Program-made: the position numbers and the translations under genes
Part shown: positions 34,023 to 45,135 of the stretch, in pieces
Numbering within the stretch: the first letter of the stretch is position 1
Layout: every line of letters starts with the position of its first letter
Notes under the pieces: model-generated
The model's database searches: none
Seen by the model: only the letters and a program-made list of their open reading frames with translations
What the model was told of the DNA's origin: nothing
NCBI RefSeq assembly: GCF_025499465.1
Contig: NZ_JAIMCA010000001.1
Location: forward strand, 744,001 to 808,000
DNA length: 64,000 nt
Direction of reading: 5' to 3'
From: Allobosea sp. BH3
GTDB taxonomy: Bacteria > Pseudomonadota > Alphaproteobacteria > Rhizobiales > Beijerinckiaceae

Positions 34023-35603
34023 ATGCGCGCCTTGCGGCGCGTGCTGTTGCTTTCGCCTTGGAGCCCCGCGAACCCCGTGTCCGGTCGCGCGAAAATCCTG
34101 CTTCTGTCCGGCGCTGCGCTGTCCGGACTAGCGTTCGCCTGCACGGCAGCGAGCGCCCAGCAGACGCGCGGGCTCAGGACGGGCACCCCGAGCTACATCG
34201 CCCAGCAGCCGGCCCCACCCGAGCGCTCCACCGTATCCGCCGAGCCGATGCCGCAAGCCATCCGCGATCCGGCCGCCCTGGTCCAGGGCCAGGGCTCGGC
34301 GGTCTCGAACCGCCAGCCGCCACGCGCCAGTGCGCCGGTGCAAGGCTCGGCCGTGCGCGGCGTCACGCAGCGCCAGTTCCGCGCCCCGCAACCGGCGGTC
34401 GCGACATTGCCGCCTCCAGCCCCTCCCCCGCCGCCGCCACCGCGCAGGCGGCAGCCGGAGGAGGATCCCTATGCCGCGCTCGGCGTGAGGGTCGGTTCGG
34501 TCATCCTCAGGCCATCCGTCACCAATTCGATCGGCTACGACACCAACCCGCAGCGCAGCACGGGTGCGGAAGCCAAAGGCTCCGCCTTCGGCCGCTACGA
34601 GGGCGAGCTGGGGGTCCAGTCCGACTGGCGCATCCATGAGCTCAAGGGCCAGCTTCGCGGCGCCTATCTGGACTACTTCCGCAACCCCGAGGCTTCGAGA
34701 CCCGAGGGCGAGGGCAATCTCGACCTGCGCCTGGATATGACGCGCGACACGCGCGTCCTGCTGGAATCGCGCATCCGGCTCGACACGCAGCGCCCCGGCT
34801 CGCCGGACCTGTCCGCCAACGTCGTCGGCCGCCCGCTGACCTGGCAATATGGCGGCTCGGCCGGGGTGAGCCATGATTTCAACCGGCTCCAGCTGACCCT
34901 GCGCGGCTCCGTCGACCGCTACGACTACGAGGACGCCAAGCTGTCGAGCGGCGCCATCCTCTCGCAGAAGGACCGCAACATGACGCAGTACGGTCTGCGG
35001 CTGCGTGCGGGCTACGAGGTCTCGCCGGGCTTCAGACCCTTCATCCAGGGCGAGATCGACCAACGCGCATTCGACGAGAAGGTGGATTCGAGCGGCTACG
35101 AGCGCTCGTCTAGCGGCGTTTCGGCCAGGATCGGCTCAAGCTTCGAGATCAGCCGCCAGCTCACCGGCGAGGTCTCGGGCGGCTATCAGGACCGCAAATA
35201 CGAAGATCCGCGCCTCAAGAACCTGCGCGGCTTCGTCGGCGACGCGGCCGTCATCTGGGCGCCCACTCCGCTGACCACGGTGACGCTGCGCGGCACGGCA
35301 GAATTGGGCGACACCACCATCGCCGGCTCCTCCGGCACGACCAACCGCCGCCTGAGCCTCGAGATCGCCCATGCGCTGCGCCGCAACCTCACCGTCACCG
35401 GCTTCACCGGCTTCGGCCGCACCGATTACGAGGGGCAGAACATCCGCGAGGACTACATGAATGTCGGCGCGCGGGTCGAATACAAGCTGACCCGCACCTT
35501 CGCCATCCGCGCGAGCTTCACTCATGAGCGGCTGAACTCGACGTCGCAGGGTGCGGACTACACGGCGAATGTCTCGCTGGTGGGCCTGAGGGTGCAGTTC
35601 TAG
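34023..35603 (+). CDS. Outer-membrane beta-barrel protein with proline-rich N-terminal segment
   Basis: The ATG at 34023 begins a 526-residue protein with a signal peptide ending near ASAQ. A disordered segment of about 100 residues with a run of prolines (about 128-142) follows. After it comes a barrel of long amphipathic strands (GYDTNPQR, RLDMTRDTRVLLESRIRLDT, VSLVGLRVQF at the end). The family is common but uncharacterised in Hyphomicrobiales. It reads away from kdsD; a link with envelope biogenesis is possible. Confidence 0.8.
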   Translation: MRALRRVLLLSPWSPANPVSGRAKILLLSGAALSGLAFACTAASAQQTRGLRTGTPSYIAQQPAPPERSTVSAEPMPQAIRDPAALVQGQGSAVSNRQPPRASAPVQGSAVRGVTQRQFRAPQPAVATLPPPAPPPPPPPRRRQPEEDPYAALGVRVGSVILRPSVTNSIGYDTNPQRSTGAEAKGSAFGRYEGELGVQSDWRIHELKGQLRGAYLDYFRNPEASRPEGEGNLDLRLDMTRDTRVLLESRIRLDTQRPGSPDLSANVVGRPLTWQYGGSAGVSHDFNRLQLTLRGSVDRYDYEDAKLSSGAILSQKDRNMTQYGLRLRAGYEVSPGFRPFIQGEIDQRAFDEKVDSSGYERSSSGVSARIGSSFEISRQLTGEVSGGYQDRKYEDPRLKNLRGFVGDAAVIWAPTPLTTVTLRGTAELGDTTIAGSSGTTNRRLSLEIAHALRRNLTVTGFTGFGRTDYEGQNIREDYMNVGARVEYKLTRTFAIRASFTHERLNSTSQGADYTANVSLVGLRVQF

Positions 35604-35619
35604 GGACTAACCTCGACGC

Positions 35620-35775
35620 AGAACCCCTCTCCTGTAAGGAGAGGGGCAGGGGTGAGGTGCAGGCCCCTGGACCAGCAAGGCGTGGCATCGCCACAAAGCA
35701 GCGACCATCTCACGGAAAAGCGGTGAGCGGCCTACCCCTCACCCTGCCCTCTCCCTCCGGGAGAAGGTTCCCCGC
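35620..35775. repeat. Intergenic inverted repeat element
   Basis: The left end has CCCCTCTCC followed by GGAGAGGGG and GGGGTGAGG. The right end has CCCCTCACCC, then CCCTCTCCC and GGGAGAAGG. The two ends are inverted copies of the same GGGGTGAGG/CCTCACCCC module around a 60-base centre. This resembles dispersed REP-like intergenic elements between convergent genes, and could form a bidirectional transcription stop. Confidence 0.6.
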
Positions 35776-35776
35776 G

Positions 35777-37621
35777 CTACTCCATCCCTTCGAGCTCGAT
35801 GATCATCCCCTCGATCATCTTCAGCCCGATCTGCCAGAAGCCCGGGTCCTTCGCATCGAGGCCAAAGGGCGCCAGCAATTCGCCATAGGGCTTGCTGCCG
35901 CCTGCGGCGAGGAGCGCGAAGTAGCGATCCTGGAAACCATCCGCAGCGCTCTGGTAGACGCCGTAGAGCGAGTTCACCAGGCAGTCCCCGAAGGCATAGG
36001 CGTAGACGTAGAAGGGCGAATGGATGAAGTGCGGGATATAGCACCAATAGGGCTCGTAGCCGGCCGAGAGCCGGATCGCCGGCCCGAGGCTTTCCGCCTG
36101 CACCCCCATCCAGAGCTCGCAAAGCGCCTCCGGCGTCAGCTCGCCCTGCCGGCGCGCCTCATGGACCCTGCGCTCGAAGGTGTAGAAGGCGATCTGGCGC
36201 ACGACCGTGTTGATCATGTCCTCGACCTTGGCGGCCAGCATCGACTTGCGCTGCTTCGGATCGGACGTGCCGTCGAGCAGGCGGCGGAAGGTCAGCATCT
36301 CGCCGAAGACGCTCGCCGTCTCGGCCAGCGTCAGCGGCGTGGGCGCCATCAGCGCCCCGTTCGGCGCCGCCAGCACCTGATGCACGCCATGGCCGAGCTC
36401 ATGCGCCAACGTCATCACGTCGCGCGGCTTGCCCTGGTAGTTCAGCAGCACATAGGGGTGCGCGGACGGCACGGTCGGGTGCGCAAAGGCGCCGGGAGCC
36501 TTGCCGGGACGCGGCGGGGCGTCGATCCAGCGCTCGTCGAAGAAGCGCTGCGCGATCGCCGCCATCTTCGGCGAGAAGGCGCCATAGGCGGAGAGCACCG
36601 TCTCGCGTGCCTCGGTCCAGGGGATGGTGCGCTGCTCGACCTGCGGCAGCGGCGCGTTGCGATCCCAGAAATCCAGCGCCTCGCGGCCGAACCACTTCGC
36701 CTTCAGGCGATAATAGCGGTGCGACAGGCGCGGATAGGCCTCGCGCACCGCGGAAACGAGCGCATCCACCACTTCACGTTCGACTCGATTCGCCAGATGC
36801 CGCGAATCCGCGACATCCTCGAAGCTGCGCCAGCGGTCGGAGATTTCCTTGTCCTTGGCCAGCGTGTTGGTGATCAGCGCGAAGGTGCGCAGCTCCTTGC
36901 GGAACACCGTGCTGAGCGCCTCCGCCGCCGCACGGCGCACCTCGCCATCGCTGTCCTGCAGCTTGTTGAGCGTCAGCTCCAGCGTCAGCTCCTCGCCGTT
37001 GAACGGGAAGCGCAGCGAGGCGATGGTCTCGTCGAAGAGCCTGTTCCAGGCGGCCGCGCCCGTCATCGACTTCTCGTGGAAGAGCGCCTCGATCCGGTCC
37101 TCGAGCTGGTGCGGCTTGTCCTTGGCGAGATCGTCGAGCCAGGGCTTCCAGTGCGAGAGCGGCCCCTCGCCCGCGACCTTCGCCATCACATCTGGTTCGA
37201 TGCGGTTGAGCTCCAGCTCGAAGAACAGCAGCTCCGTGATCGCGGCGTTGAGCTTGTCCTGCGTGTCGCCGTAGAACTTGGCGCGCTGCGGATCGGTGGT
37301 GTCGCCGGAATAGACCAACCCTGCATAGGCGCCGATCCGCCCAAGCAGATCGCTCAGCGCCTCGTAGCTCTTCACCGCCTCGGCCAGCAGAACACTGCCC
37401 TCGGGGCTGCCGGCGATTTCCGCGAGCTTGCCGCGGTAGCGACCGGCCAGCGCCTGCGCCTCCGTCAGCCCCCGTGCCAGATCGCCCTTGAACTCCGCTG
37501 AATCGGTGCCCGGGTAGAGATGGCTCAGATCCCATTCCGGCAGCTTGCCGAGCGTCTGCTCGGCCTTTCCGGCTGCGTTCGCGGCGGCGCCGGAACGCCG
37601 GATCGTCTCGTGGAAATTCAT
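35777..37621 (-). CDS. pepF: Oligoendopeptidase F (M3B family)
   Basis: The 614 residues start at the ATG at 37621. The zinc site is HELGHGVHQ, with the downstream glutamate within ETASVFGEM. EWDLSHLYPG near the N terminus is typical of PepF. Cytoplasmic M3 peptidases hydrolyse peptides of about 7-17 residues. Both domains are complete. Confidence 0.93.
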   Translation of the reverse strand: MNFHETIRRSGAAANAAGKAEQTLGKLPEWDLSHLYPGTDSAEFKGDLARGLTEAQALAGRYRGKLAEIAGSPEGSVLLAEAVKSYEALSDLLGRIGAYAGLVYSGDTTDPQRAKFYGDTQDKLNAAITELLFFELELNRIEPDVMAKVAGEGPLSHWKPWLDDLAKDKPHQLEDRIEALFHEKSMTGAAAWNRLFDETIASLRFPFNGEELTLELTLNKLQDSDGEVRRAAAEALSTVFRKELRTFALITNTLAKDKEISDRWRSFEDVADSRHLANRVEREVVDALVSAVREAYPRLSHRYYRLKAKWFGREALDFWDRNAPLPQVEQRTIPWTEARETVLSAYGAFSPKMAAIAQRFFDERWIDAPPRPGKAPGAFAHPTVPSAHPYVLLNYQGKPRDVMTLAHELGHGVHQVLAAPNGALMAPTPLTLAETASVFGEMLTFRRLLDGTSDPKQRKSMLAAKVEDMINTVVRQIAFYTFERRVHEARRQGELTPEALCELWMGVQAESLGPAIRLSAGYEPYWCYIPHFIHSPFYVYAYAFGDCLVNSLYGVYQSAADGFQDRYFALLAAGGSKPYGELLAPFGLDAKDPGFWQIGLKMIEGMIIELEGME

Positions 37622-37837
37622 TCGCTCGACACCTCGCCAGGACCGGGTTGATCCAACCCGCTCGCATCCGACACCCACAGGCTCTCCATAGGCCGGCACA
37701 TGACCGGGGAGCAACGTCGCCCGCGCCGCCGCTCCTTAAACCAAGCTTAACCCTTCTGGCCGACCATGCCCCAGAACGGAACAGATGATTCCGCCGGCAG
37801 CGCGCCTTTCTCGATATTGCGCTATCTTCGAGGTGTC

Positions 37838-39334
<1,497 letters not shown>

Positions 39335-39443
39335 ACCGCGACCAATGAACCGAATGCAGCGGCCTGTTGCGCCGCCGCATCTTGTCTCAACCACCCGATT
39401 CACGCAGGAATTACGTGATTCGGCAGCTATCGGGATTGCGACT

Positions 39444-41306
39444 ATGCGTCGTCGCCACTGGGCGAACCTGACCACGGCATCTGCCCTGGCCATCATTCTG
39501 GGAAGCGCCACGCTCCACGCCGAAACGCCCGTCCGGATCGATCCGACGCTTGGCATCCCGCTGCCGGAGCTGCCCGAGCTCAACCTCGCCGGCGAGGAGC
39601 CTGAGATCGTCACCGGCACGCTCGGCATCGGCGCAAAGCCGCAGGACCCCGTCAAGCAGGACGCCACCGCCCCGCTGGAGACACCTGACGAGCCGGTCAC
39701 ACTTGCCATTCCGGCCATCGAGATGCCGCCTGCCGATCCGGCGCTCGTCCCGGCTGCGAAGAGCGCCGAGACCGCACCGCCAGCCGCCGATTCCGGCCCG
39801 CTCAAGGCCGTCGAGCCGCTGGTGCCGGCGCCCGAGATGCCGAAGCTGGTCATCACCGTGCCGCCCGGCTTCGAGTTCGCTGCGGCCGTCGCGGCGCAGA
39901 TGCAGGACGGGCTCGCGCTGCGCCGCCTCAGCGAGCGCGAGCGCAACGAGATCGCCGCCGCCTATCAGGCCCATGAGAACCGGCCCTTGTGGATCGACGG
40001 CAAGGGCTGGACCGAGGCCGGCAAGCGCATCGTCGCGCAGCTCGGCCGCGCCGGCGAAGATGGCTTGAGCCCGAACGACTATCCCCTGCCCGCCTTCGAG
40101 GCGAGCGACAAGGACAAGCTCGCCGAGGCCGATATCCGCCTCTCGGCGCTCGCCGTGCTCTATGCCCGCGACGCGCGCGGCGGCCGTCTGGAGCCGCGCC
40201 GCCTGTCGAAGCTGATCACACCGACGCTCTACCTGCCCTCCGCGACTGAGGTGCTCTCGGAACTCGCGGGCTCCGCCGATGCCGGCGCTGTTCTCGCAGC
40301 CTACAACCCGCCCCATGAGGGCTATCGGCGCCTCAAGGCGAAGCTCGCGGAGCTGCGTGAGCATCTCGACGACACCCCGCTGGTCCGCATTCCCGCCGGC
40401 CCGCCGCTCAAGCTCGGCATGCGCGACGAGCGCGTCGCGCTGGTGCGCGCCCGCCTTGGTCTCGGCGTCAGCGAGGAGCCTGTCTTCGACCGCTCGACCG
40501 CGCTCGCGCTCGCCGATTTCCAGAAGAAGGCCGGGCTGCCCGCCAACGGCATTCTGAGCGCGAGGACGCTTGCCGCGCTCGGCAAGCCGGCGAGCGCCCA
40601 GGGCGAGGACGACATCGTCGCCCAGATGGAGCGCTGGCGCTGGCTGCCGCCCGATCTCGGCGTCGACCACATCATGGTCAATGTGCCGGAGATGCGCGTG
40701 CGCGTCCTGCGCCACGACAAGGTCGTGCACGAGACCCGCGCCATCATCGGCAAGCCGGAGACGGCGACCCCCATCTTCTCGCACAAGATGGACCACGTCA
40801 TCGTCAACCCGTCCTGGTACGTGCCGCCCTCGATCCTGAGGAAGGAATTCATCCCGGGCCTCGCCGCCGATCCGGACTATGCCGTCAAGCGCGGTTACGT
40901 CGTGACACGCACCAAGGGCGGCGGCATCTCGGTGCGCCAGCCCCCGGGCGAGCGCAACGCACTCGGCTGGATCAAGTTCATGTTCCCGAACGAGCATGCG
41001 GTCTATCTGCACGACACCCCGAACCGGCGCCTTTTCGCGGCCGAGAAGCGCGCCTTCAGCCATGGCTGCGTGCGCGTCGACGACCCCTTCGCGCTGGCCG
41101 ACCAGGTGCTCGGCCCGGAATGGACGCGCGAGCGGCTGAAGAATCTGATCGGAAAGGGCGAGCGCCGGATCAATCTGCCCCAGCCGCTGCCGATCCACCT
41201 CGTCTACAACACCATCGTCGTCGGCGCCGACGGGAGGGTCACCCGCTTCGACGACATCTACGGCTTCCACCGCCTGGTGCGGCAGGCGCTGGCAGAACGC
41301 AGCTGA
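39444..41306 (+). CDS. L,D-transpeptidase, YcbB/LdtD-like
   Basis: The 620 residues start at the ATG at 39444, which gives a clean signal peptide (hydrophobic stretch ending LHAET). An upstream in-frame ATG at 39345 is less likely. After a Pro/Glu-rich linker come a helical scaffold, a peptidoglycan-binding domain (LKLGMRDERVALVRARLGL) and the YkuD catalytic domain with SHGCVRV (nucleophile at about C542). The enzyme forms 3-3 cross-links or attaches lipoproteins to peptidoglycan. The architecture matches LdtD-type. Confidence 0.9.
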   Translation: MRRRHWANLTTASALAIILGSATLHAETPVRIDPTLGIPLPELPELNLAGEEPEIVTGTLGIGAKPQDPVKQDATAPLETPDEPVTLAIPAIEMPPADPALVPAAKSAETAPPAADSGPLKAVEPLVPAPEMPKLVITVPPGFEFAAAVAAQMQDGLALRRLSERERNEIAAAYQAHENRPLWIDGKGWTEAGKRIVAQLGRAGEDGLSPNDYPLPAFEASDKDKLAEADIRLSALAVLYARDARGGRLEPRRLSKLITPTLYLPSATEVLSELAGSADAGAVLAAYNPPHEGYRRLKAKLAELREHLDDTPLVRIPAGPPLKLGMRDERVALVRARLGLGVSEEPVFDRSTALALADFQKKAGLPANGILSARTLAALGKPASAQGEDDIVAQMERWRWLPPDLGVDHIMVNVPEMRVRVLRHDKVVHETRAIIGKPETATPIFSHKMDHVIVNPSWYVPPSILRKEFIPGLAADPDYAVKRGYVVTRTKGGGISVRQPPGERNALGWIKFMFPNEHAVYLHDTPNRRLFAAEKRAFSHGCVRVDDPFALADQVLGPEWTRERLKNLIGKGERRINLPQPLPIHLVYNTIVVGADGRVTRFDDIYGFHRLVRQALAERS

Positions 41307-41499
41307 GGAGCGGGGCGGCGTAGCGGGCACCTTTTCGCCACGATCCGCCTTTAGCCACTTTGCTGACAAGTTTAACGATGCGTCGGAAATATCTGGTGCG
41401 GCGATTGCCGGCTCGCTTACGGGCCGTTAACTCTTCTCGGCAACTGTTCGTTCACGTTCCCGCGCCATTGCGGCGGGTCTCCGAAACGGGTCAGGCATA

Positions 41500-43275
41500 T
41501 TGGGCAGGACAAAAGCCACGCAAGCGGGACAGGTGCAGTCTGGCTCGAAGCCGTCTGTACGACGCGTCCTGACCGTTGGACTTGCCCTGGCGGCCACCTT
41601 CTTCGGCATCCGCGGCACGCAGGACGCCGCCGCCAATGGCGACACCCGCACCATCACCATCCGGCACATGCACACCAAGGAAGAGACGACCGTCACCTTC
41701 AAGCGTGACGGCCGTTACGATTCCGCTGCGCTGGACAAGCTGAACTGGGCACTGCGCGACTGGCGCAACGATGATCCGATCCGCATGGACCCGCGCCTCT
41801 TCGACGTGGTCTGGGAGGTCCAGCGCTATCTCGGCTCGGACCAGCCCTTCCATGTCGTGTCCGCCTATCGCTCGCCCGGGACGAACGCGATGCTGCGTCG
41901 CCGGTCGCGCGCGGTCGCCAAGCACAGCCAGCACATGCTCGGCAAGGCGATGGACTTCTACCTGCCCGACGTGCCGACCAGCCGCATCCGCGAGATCGGC
42001 ATGCGCCTCCAGCGCGGCGGCGTCGGCTTCTACCCCAACGCTCACAATCCATTCGTGCATCTCGACGTCGGCTCCGTGCGCTCCTGGCCGCGCATGACGC
42101 GCGACCAGCTCGTGCGGCTTTTCCCCGACGAGAAGACCGTGCATCTGCCGGCCGATGGCCAGCCGCTTGCCGGCTACGAGCTCGCCAAGGCGGAGATTCT
42201 GTCCGGCGGCGGCGCCGTCGCCGGCTATGCCACGGCCGATCTCGACGAGGGCGCGGTGATCGCCACCGGCCGCAAGAGCCTCTGGGCCTCGCTCTTCGGC
42301 GGTGACGACGAGGAAGCCGACGCCAGGCCGAGCGCCCGGCGCGGCGCGCCCAGGCAACAACCGACCGTCATGGCCTATGCCGGCGGTGGCTTTGGCAACG
42401 ATGGCAACTCTCCTGACGGGGGCCGCTTCGCCGTGGCGATGGCTCCATCCCCGGCCACCAACGCCCTCGCCCGCGAGCGCTCCGAGCGGCTCGCGCCACG
42501 GCAGGCGCCCGAGCCCACGGCCCCGCAACCCGCAGCCGTGGCTGCCGCCCCCGCGCCGCAGCAGTCCGCTCCGGAAACCCGGCCGCAGATCATGGACGCG
42601 CCGATTCCGCTGGCGCGCCCACGCGGCCTCGCCCTGCCCGCGGAGGACGGCACGACGGTGCAGCTCGCCGCGTTGCCGGGCACAGCCGGCGCGCTCGCCT
42701 TCGCCCAGGCCCCGGCCGGCGCCGGGCAGCAGCTCGTGCTCGCCTCCCTGCCACCGCGCCGCCCCGGCGAAATGGCGACCGCCTCCATTGCCGTGGCCGG
42801 CAGCCCGGTCAATGCGCCGCTGCCGCCGATCCGGCCTACCGCCATGGCGGACGCTGCCATCGCCTCGCTGCGCGGCACGGATACCCTCGCAGGCTCGGCG
42901 CCCACCCTGGAAGGGCGGCTCGTCACGGCCGCGCTGCCGCCGGTGCGCCCGCGCGAGGAAGGTGTCAGCTTTGCCGTTGCCAGCCACCGCTCGGTGCCCG
43001 TGACGCCCGAGCCGGAGGAGGAAGCGGTGCCGATGGATCGGTCGGGCCTGAACTCGCTCTTCGCCGCTGTGACACGCCCGAGCGTCGCCTCCGGCCGCCC
43101 GGTCCATGTCGCGACGGCGAGGACGCGCAGCACCGCCCATGCGGCCATTTCGATCACCGCGCCCGGCCCTGCAGCAGCGCTCGGCTTCAGCCATGCCGAC
43201 CCCGTCGACGCCAAGCCCGGCGCCTTCACCGGCCCGGCCGTGCGCCCGCTGCCGACGAACTTCGTCCAGAACTGA
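41500..43275 (+). CDS. DUF882/M15-type peptidoglycan peptidase with long repeat-bearing tail
   Basis: The 591 residues begin at a TTG (41500) and have a signal anchor at about 21-38. The metallopeptidase domain (about 50-205) shows the zinc pattern SQHMLGKAMDF and FVHLDVG, as in MepK-type murein endopeptidases. The rest, about 380 residues, is an Ala/Pro-rich tail with four spaced copies of an [IL]P[LP]xRP motif. It follows the L,D-transpeptidase gene, suggesting joint wall remodelling. Confidence 0.8.
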   Translation: MGRTKATQAGQVQSGSKPSVRRVLTVGLALAATFFGIRGTQDAAANGDTRTITIRHMHTKEETTVTFKRDGRYDSAALDKLNWALRDWRNDDPIRMDPRLFDVVWEVQRYLGSDQPFHVVSAYRSPGTNAMLRRRSRAVAKHSQHMLGKAMDFYLPDVPTSRIREIGMRLQRGGVGFYPNAHNPFVHLDVGSVRSWPRMTRDQLVRLFPDEKTVHLPADGQPLAGYELAKAEILSGGGAVAGYATADLDEGAVIATGRKSLWASLFGGDDEEADARPSARRGAPRQQPTVMAYAGGGFGNDGNSPDGGRFAVAMAPSPATNALARERSERLAPRQAPEPTAPQPAAVAAAPAPQQSAPETRPQIMDAPIPLARPRGLALPAEDGTTVQLAALPGTAGALAFAQAPAGAGQQLVLASLPPRRPGEMATASIAVAGSPVNAPLPPIRPTAMADAAIASLRGTDTLAGSAPTLEGRLVTAALPPVRPREEGVSFAVASHRSVPVTPEPEEEAVPMDRSGLNSLFAAVTRPSVASGRPVHVATARTRSTAHAAISITAPGPAAALGFSHADPVDAKPGAFTGPAVRPLPTNFVQN

Positions 43276-43276
43276 G

Positions 43277-43885
43277 CTATTCCCGGTCGATCGGCCAGGC
43301 CTTGAAGACGTCGAGCGCCTCACAGGCCTCGGCTTGCGTCTTCAAAGCCGGCCAGCGTTCCGCCGGCACGTATTCAGGGATCACGAAACGGCAGAAGCCC
43401 CAGGCGATGGCGGCCGCGATATCGCTCGGCAACAACTCCGGGCCGGCCGAGATCTCGCCCGCCTTCGCCGCCTTATCGAGCAGGTCAAGCGCCGTGTGGA
43501 GCTGGGCGGAAATCCGCTCCATCCAGGGTGCGTAACGCTGCGCCTGCGGCCGCTTGCGCTCATACTCGATGGAAACCGCCTTGTCGGCGGCGACGATGCC
43601 GATGCCAGTCAGCGAAAGGTCGCGCTGGCGCGCCGCGCCGTCCAGCGGGCGCAGCGAGCGGCCGGCGACATCCTCGAAATGCTGGATGATCAGCAGCGAC
43701 TCGCTGATCGCGACACCTTCGTCCGTGACGAGCGTTGGCGCCTTGATCAGCGGGTTGATCGCCCGGAATTCGTCCATGTGCCGGAAGACCGAGACCGAAC
43801 GATGCTCGAAGGGCACTTCCAGCAGGGTTCCGGTGATCGCCGCGCGGCGCACATAGGGACTGTCGAGCATTCCGACGAGCAGCAT
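43277..43885 (-). CDS. Glutathione S-transferase family protein
   Basis: The 202 residues start at the ATG at 43885 behind CAGGAGAG. The thioredoxin-like N-terminal domain shows SPYVRRAAITGTLLEVPFEH, with the glutathione contact region APTLVTDEGVAISESLLI, and a helical C-terminal domain follows. It ends one base from the convergent DUF882 gene. Substrate unknown. Confidence 0.85.
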   Translation of the reverse strand: MLLVGMLDSPYVRRAAITGTLLEVPFEHRSVSVFRHMDEFRAINPLIKAPTLVTDEGVAISESLLIIQHFEDVAGRSLRPLDGAARQRDLSLTGIGIVAADKAVSIEYERKRPQAQRYAPWMERISAQLHTALDLLDKAAKAGEISAGPELLPSDIAAAIAWGFCRFVIPEYVPAERWPALKTQAEACEALDVFKAWPIDRE

Positions 43886-43963
43886 CGTTCTCTCCTGTCT
43901 GGACCGAAAGGACACTGCCGAAAGCCCGGCCCGAAACCACGCGAATTCGCGTGATGCGCCGGA

Positions 43964-44953
43964 TCACGCAGGTTGATGGGCGAACTCCTCGCCGGCTTCG
44001 GCGTCCTCGCCCGGTAGATCCTTCGGGGAAGCCCTTCCATGGCCGGCCATCTGGCAAGGGTCCCAGTAAGGAATGCCGCCGAAGCGGGCGACGAGCAGGT
44101 CGATCAGCACCCGGACCTTGCCGGGTACATAGGCCCCCGGCGGCCGCACCACATGGAGCGCATGCGTCGGGAGCGGATAATCCAGCAGGATCGGCTCGAC
44201 CGCGCCGGAGCCGATCGCATCCGAGGCGATGAAGGTCGGCAGCAGCGCGAGCCCGAGGCCCGACGCAGCCCATGTCAGCAGCGTGTCGCCGCTGTCGGAG
44301 CGCAGCCGCCCCTGCGGACGCACGGAGACCGAGCGCTTCCCGGCGCGGAAGACCCAGTCCTGCTCCTGCGTGCCGGTGTAGAGCAGGCAGTCATGGCCCG
44401 CGATCTCGGCTGGCGTCTGCGGCCGCCCGCGGCGGGCGAGATAGTCCGGGGACCCGACCACGACGGCATGAACCGCCGCGATCCGCCGCGCGATCAGGCT
44501 CGAATCCTTCAGCGAGCCGATGCGGATGGCGGCATCGAAATGCTCACCGATCAGGTCGACATAGCGGTCGCTGGCCTGCGCATCGATCTCCAGCCGTGGA
44601 TAAAGCTGTGCCAGCTCGCCGAGCACCGGCGCGACATGGCGATAGCCGAAGGTCAGTGGCATCGCAAGCCGCAGCCTGCCGGCCACCCCGCCCGCCTGCT
44701 GCGCCACGGCCTCGCGCGCCTCCTCCAGCTCCGCCAGGATGCGCTCGCTGCGCGCCTTGAATTCAAGCCCGGCCTCGGTCGCGCTCACACCACGCGTCGT
44801 GCGGCTCAGCAGGCGCGTGCCGAGCTCCGCCTCCAGGCGACTGATACGACGGCTGACGATCGACTTGGCGAGGCCGAGGCTCTGCGCCGCCCGGCCGAAG
44901 CCTCCGGCCTCGACCACGGCGATGAAGCTGCGGATGTCATCGAGCTCGGACAT
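43964..44953 (-). CDS. LysR-family transcription regulator
   Basis: The 329 residues start with the LysR helix-turn-helix (FIAVVEAGGFGRAAQSLGLAKSIVSRRISRLE). The co-inducer domain follows, to a C-terminal tail that is slightly longer than usual. It is divergent from the nitroreductase gene with a 182-base gap, so it probably controls that gene and itself. Confidence 0.9.
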   Translation of the reverse strand: MSELDDIRSFIAVVEAGGFGRAAQSLGLAKSIVSRRISRLEAELGTRLLSRTTRGVSATEAGLEFKARSERILAELEEAREAVAQQAGGVAGRLRLAMPLTFGYRHVAPVLGELAQLYPRLEIDAQASDRYVDLIGEHFDAAIRIGSLKDSSLIARRIAAVHAVVVGSPDYLARRGRPQTPAEIAGHDCLLYTGTQEQDWVFRAGKRSVSVRPQGRLRSDSGDTLLTWAASGLGLALLPTFIASDAIGSGAVEPILLDYPLPTHALHVVRPPGAYVPGKVRVLIDLLVARFGGIPYWDPCQMAGHGRASPKDLPGEDAEAGEEFAHQPA

Positions 44954-45135
44954 GGGCGTTCCTCAGGCAGCAACAGTCTGATGCTCATTATGGGTGTTCT
45001 GGTGCGGCAAGTGAACCGCTACCTCTCGTCCATCAAATATGAAGTCCCGCTTTCGCAGGAAGAGCTGAGGCCGGTCCAAAACGACCCCGCCCCTTCAACC
45101 CGACAGCGCGACAGGGTTTCGAACACGAGGAAGCC

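Noticed and set aside
39411..41369. A 652-residue minus-strand frame opposite the L,D-transpeptidase gene
   Set aside because: The plus-strand frame carries the SHGCVR catalytic motif and a signal peptide. The opposite frame has no motif.
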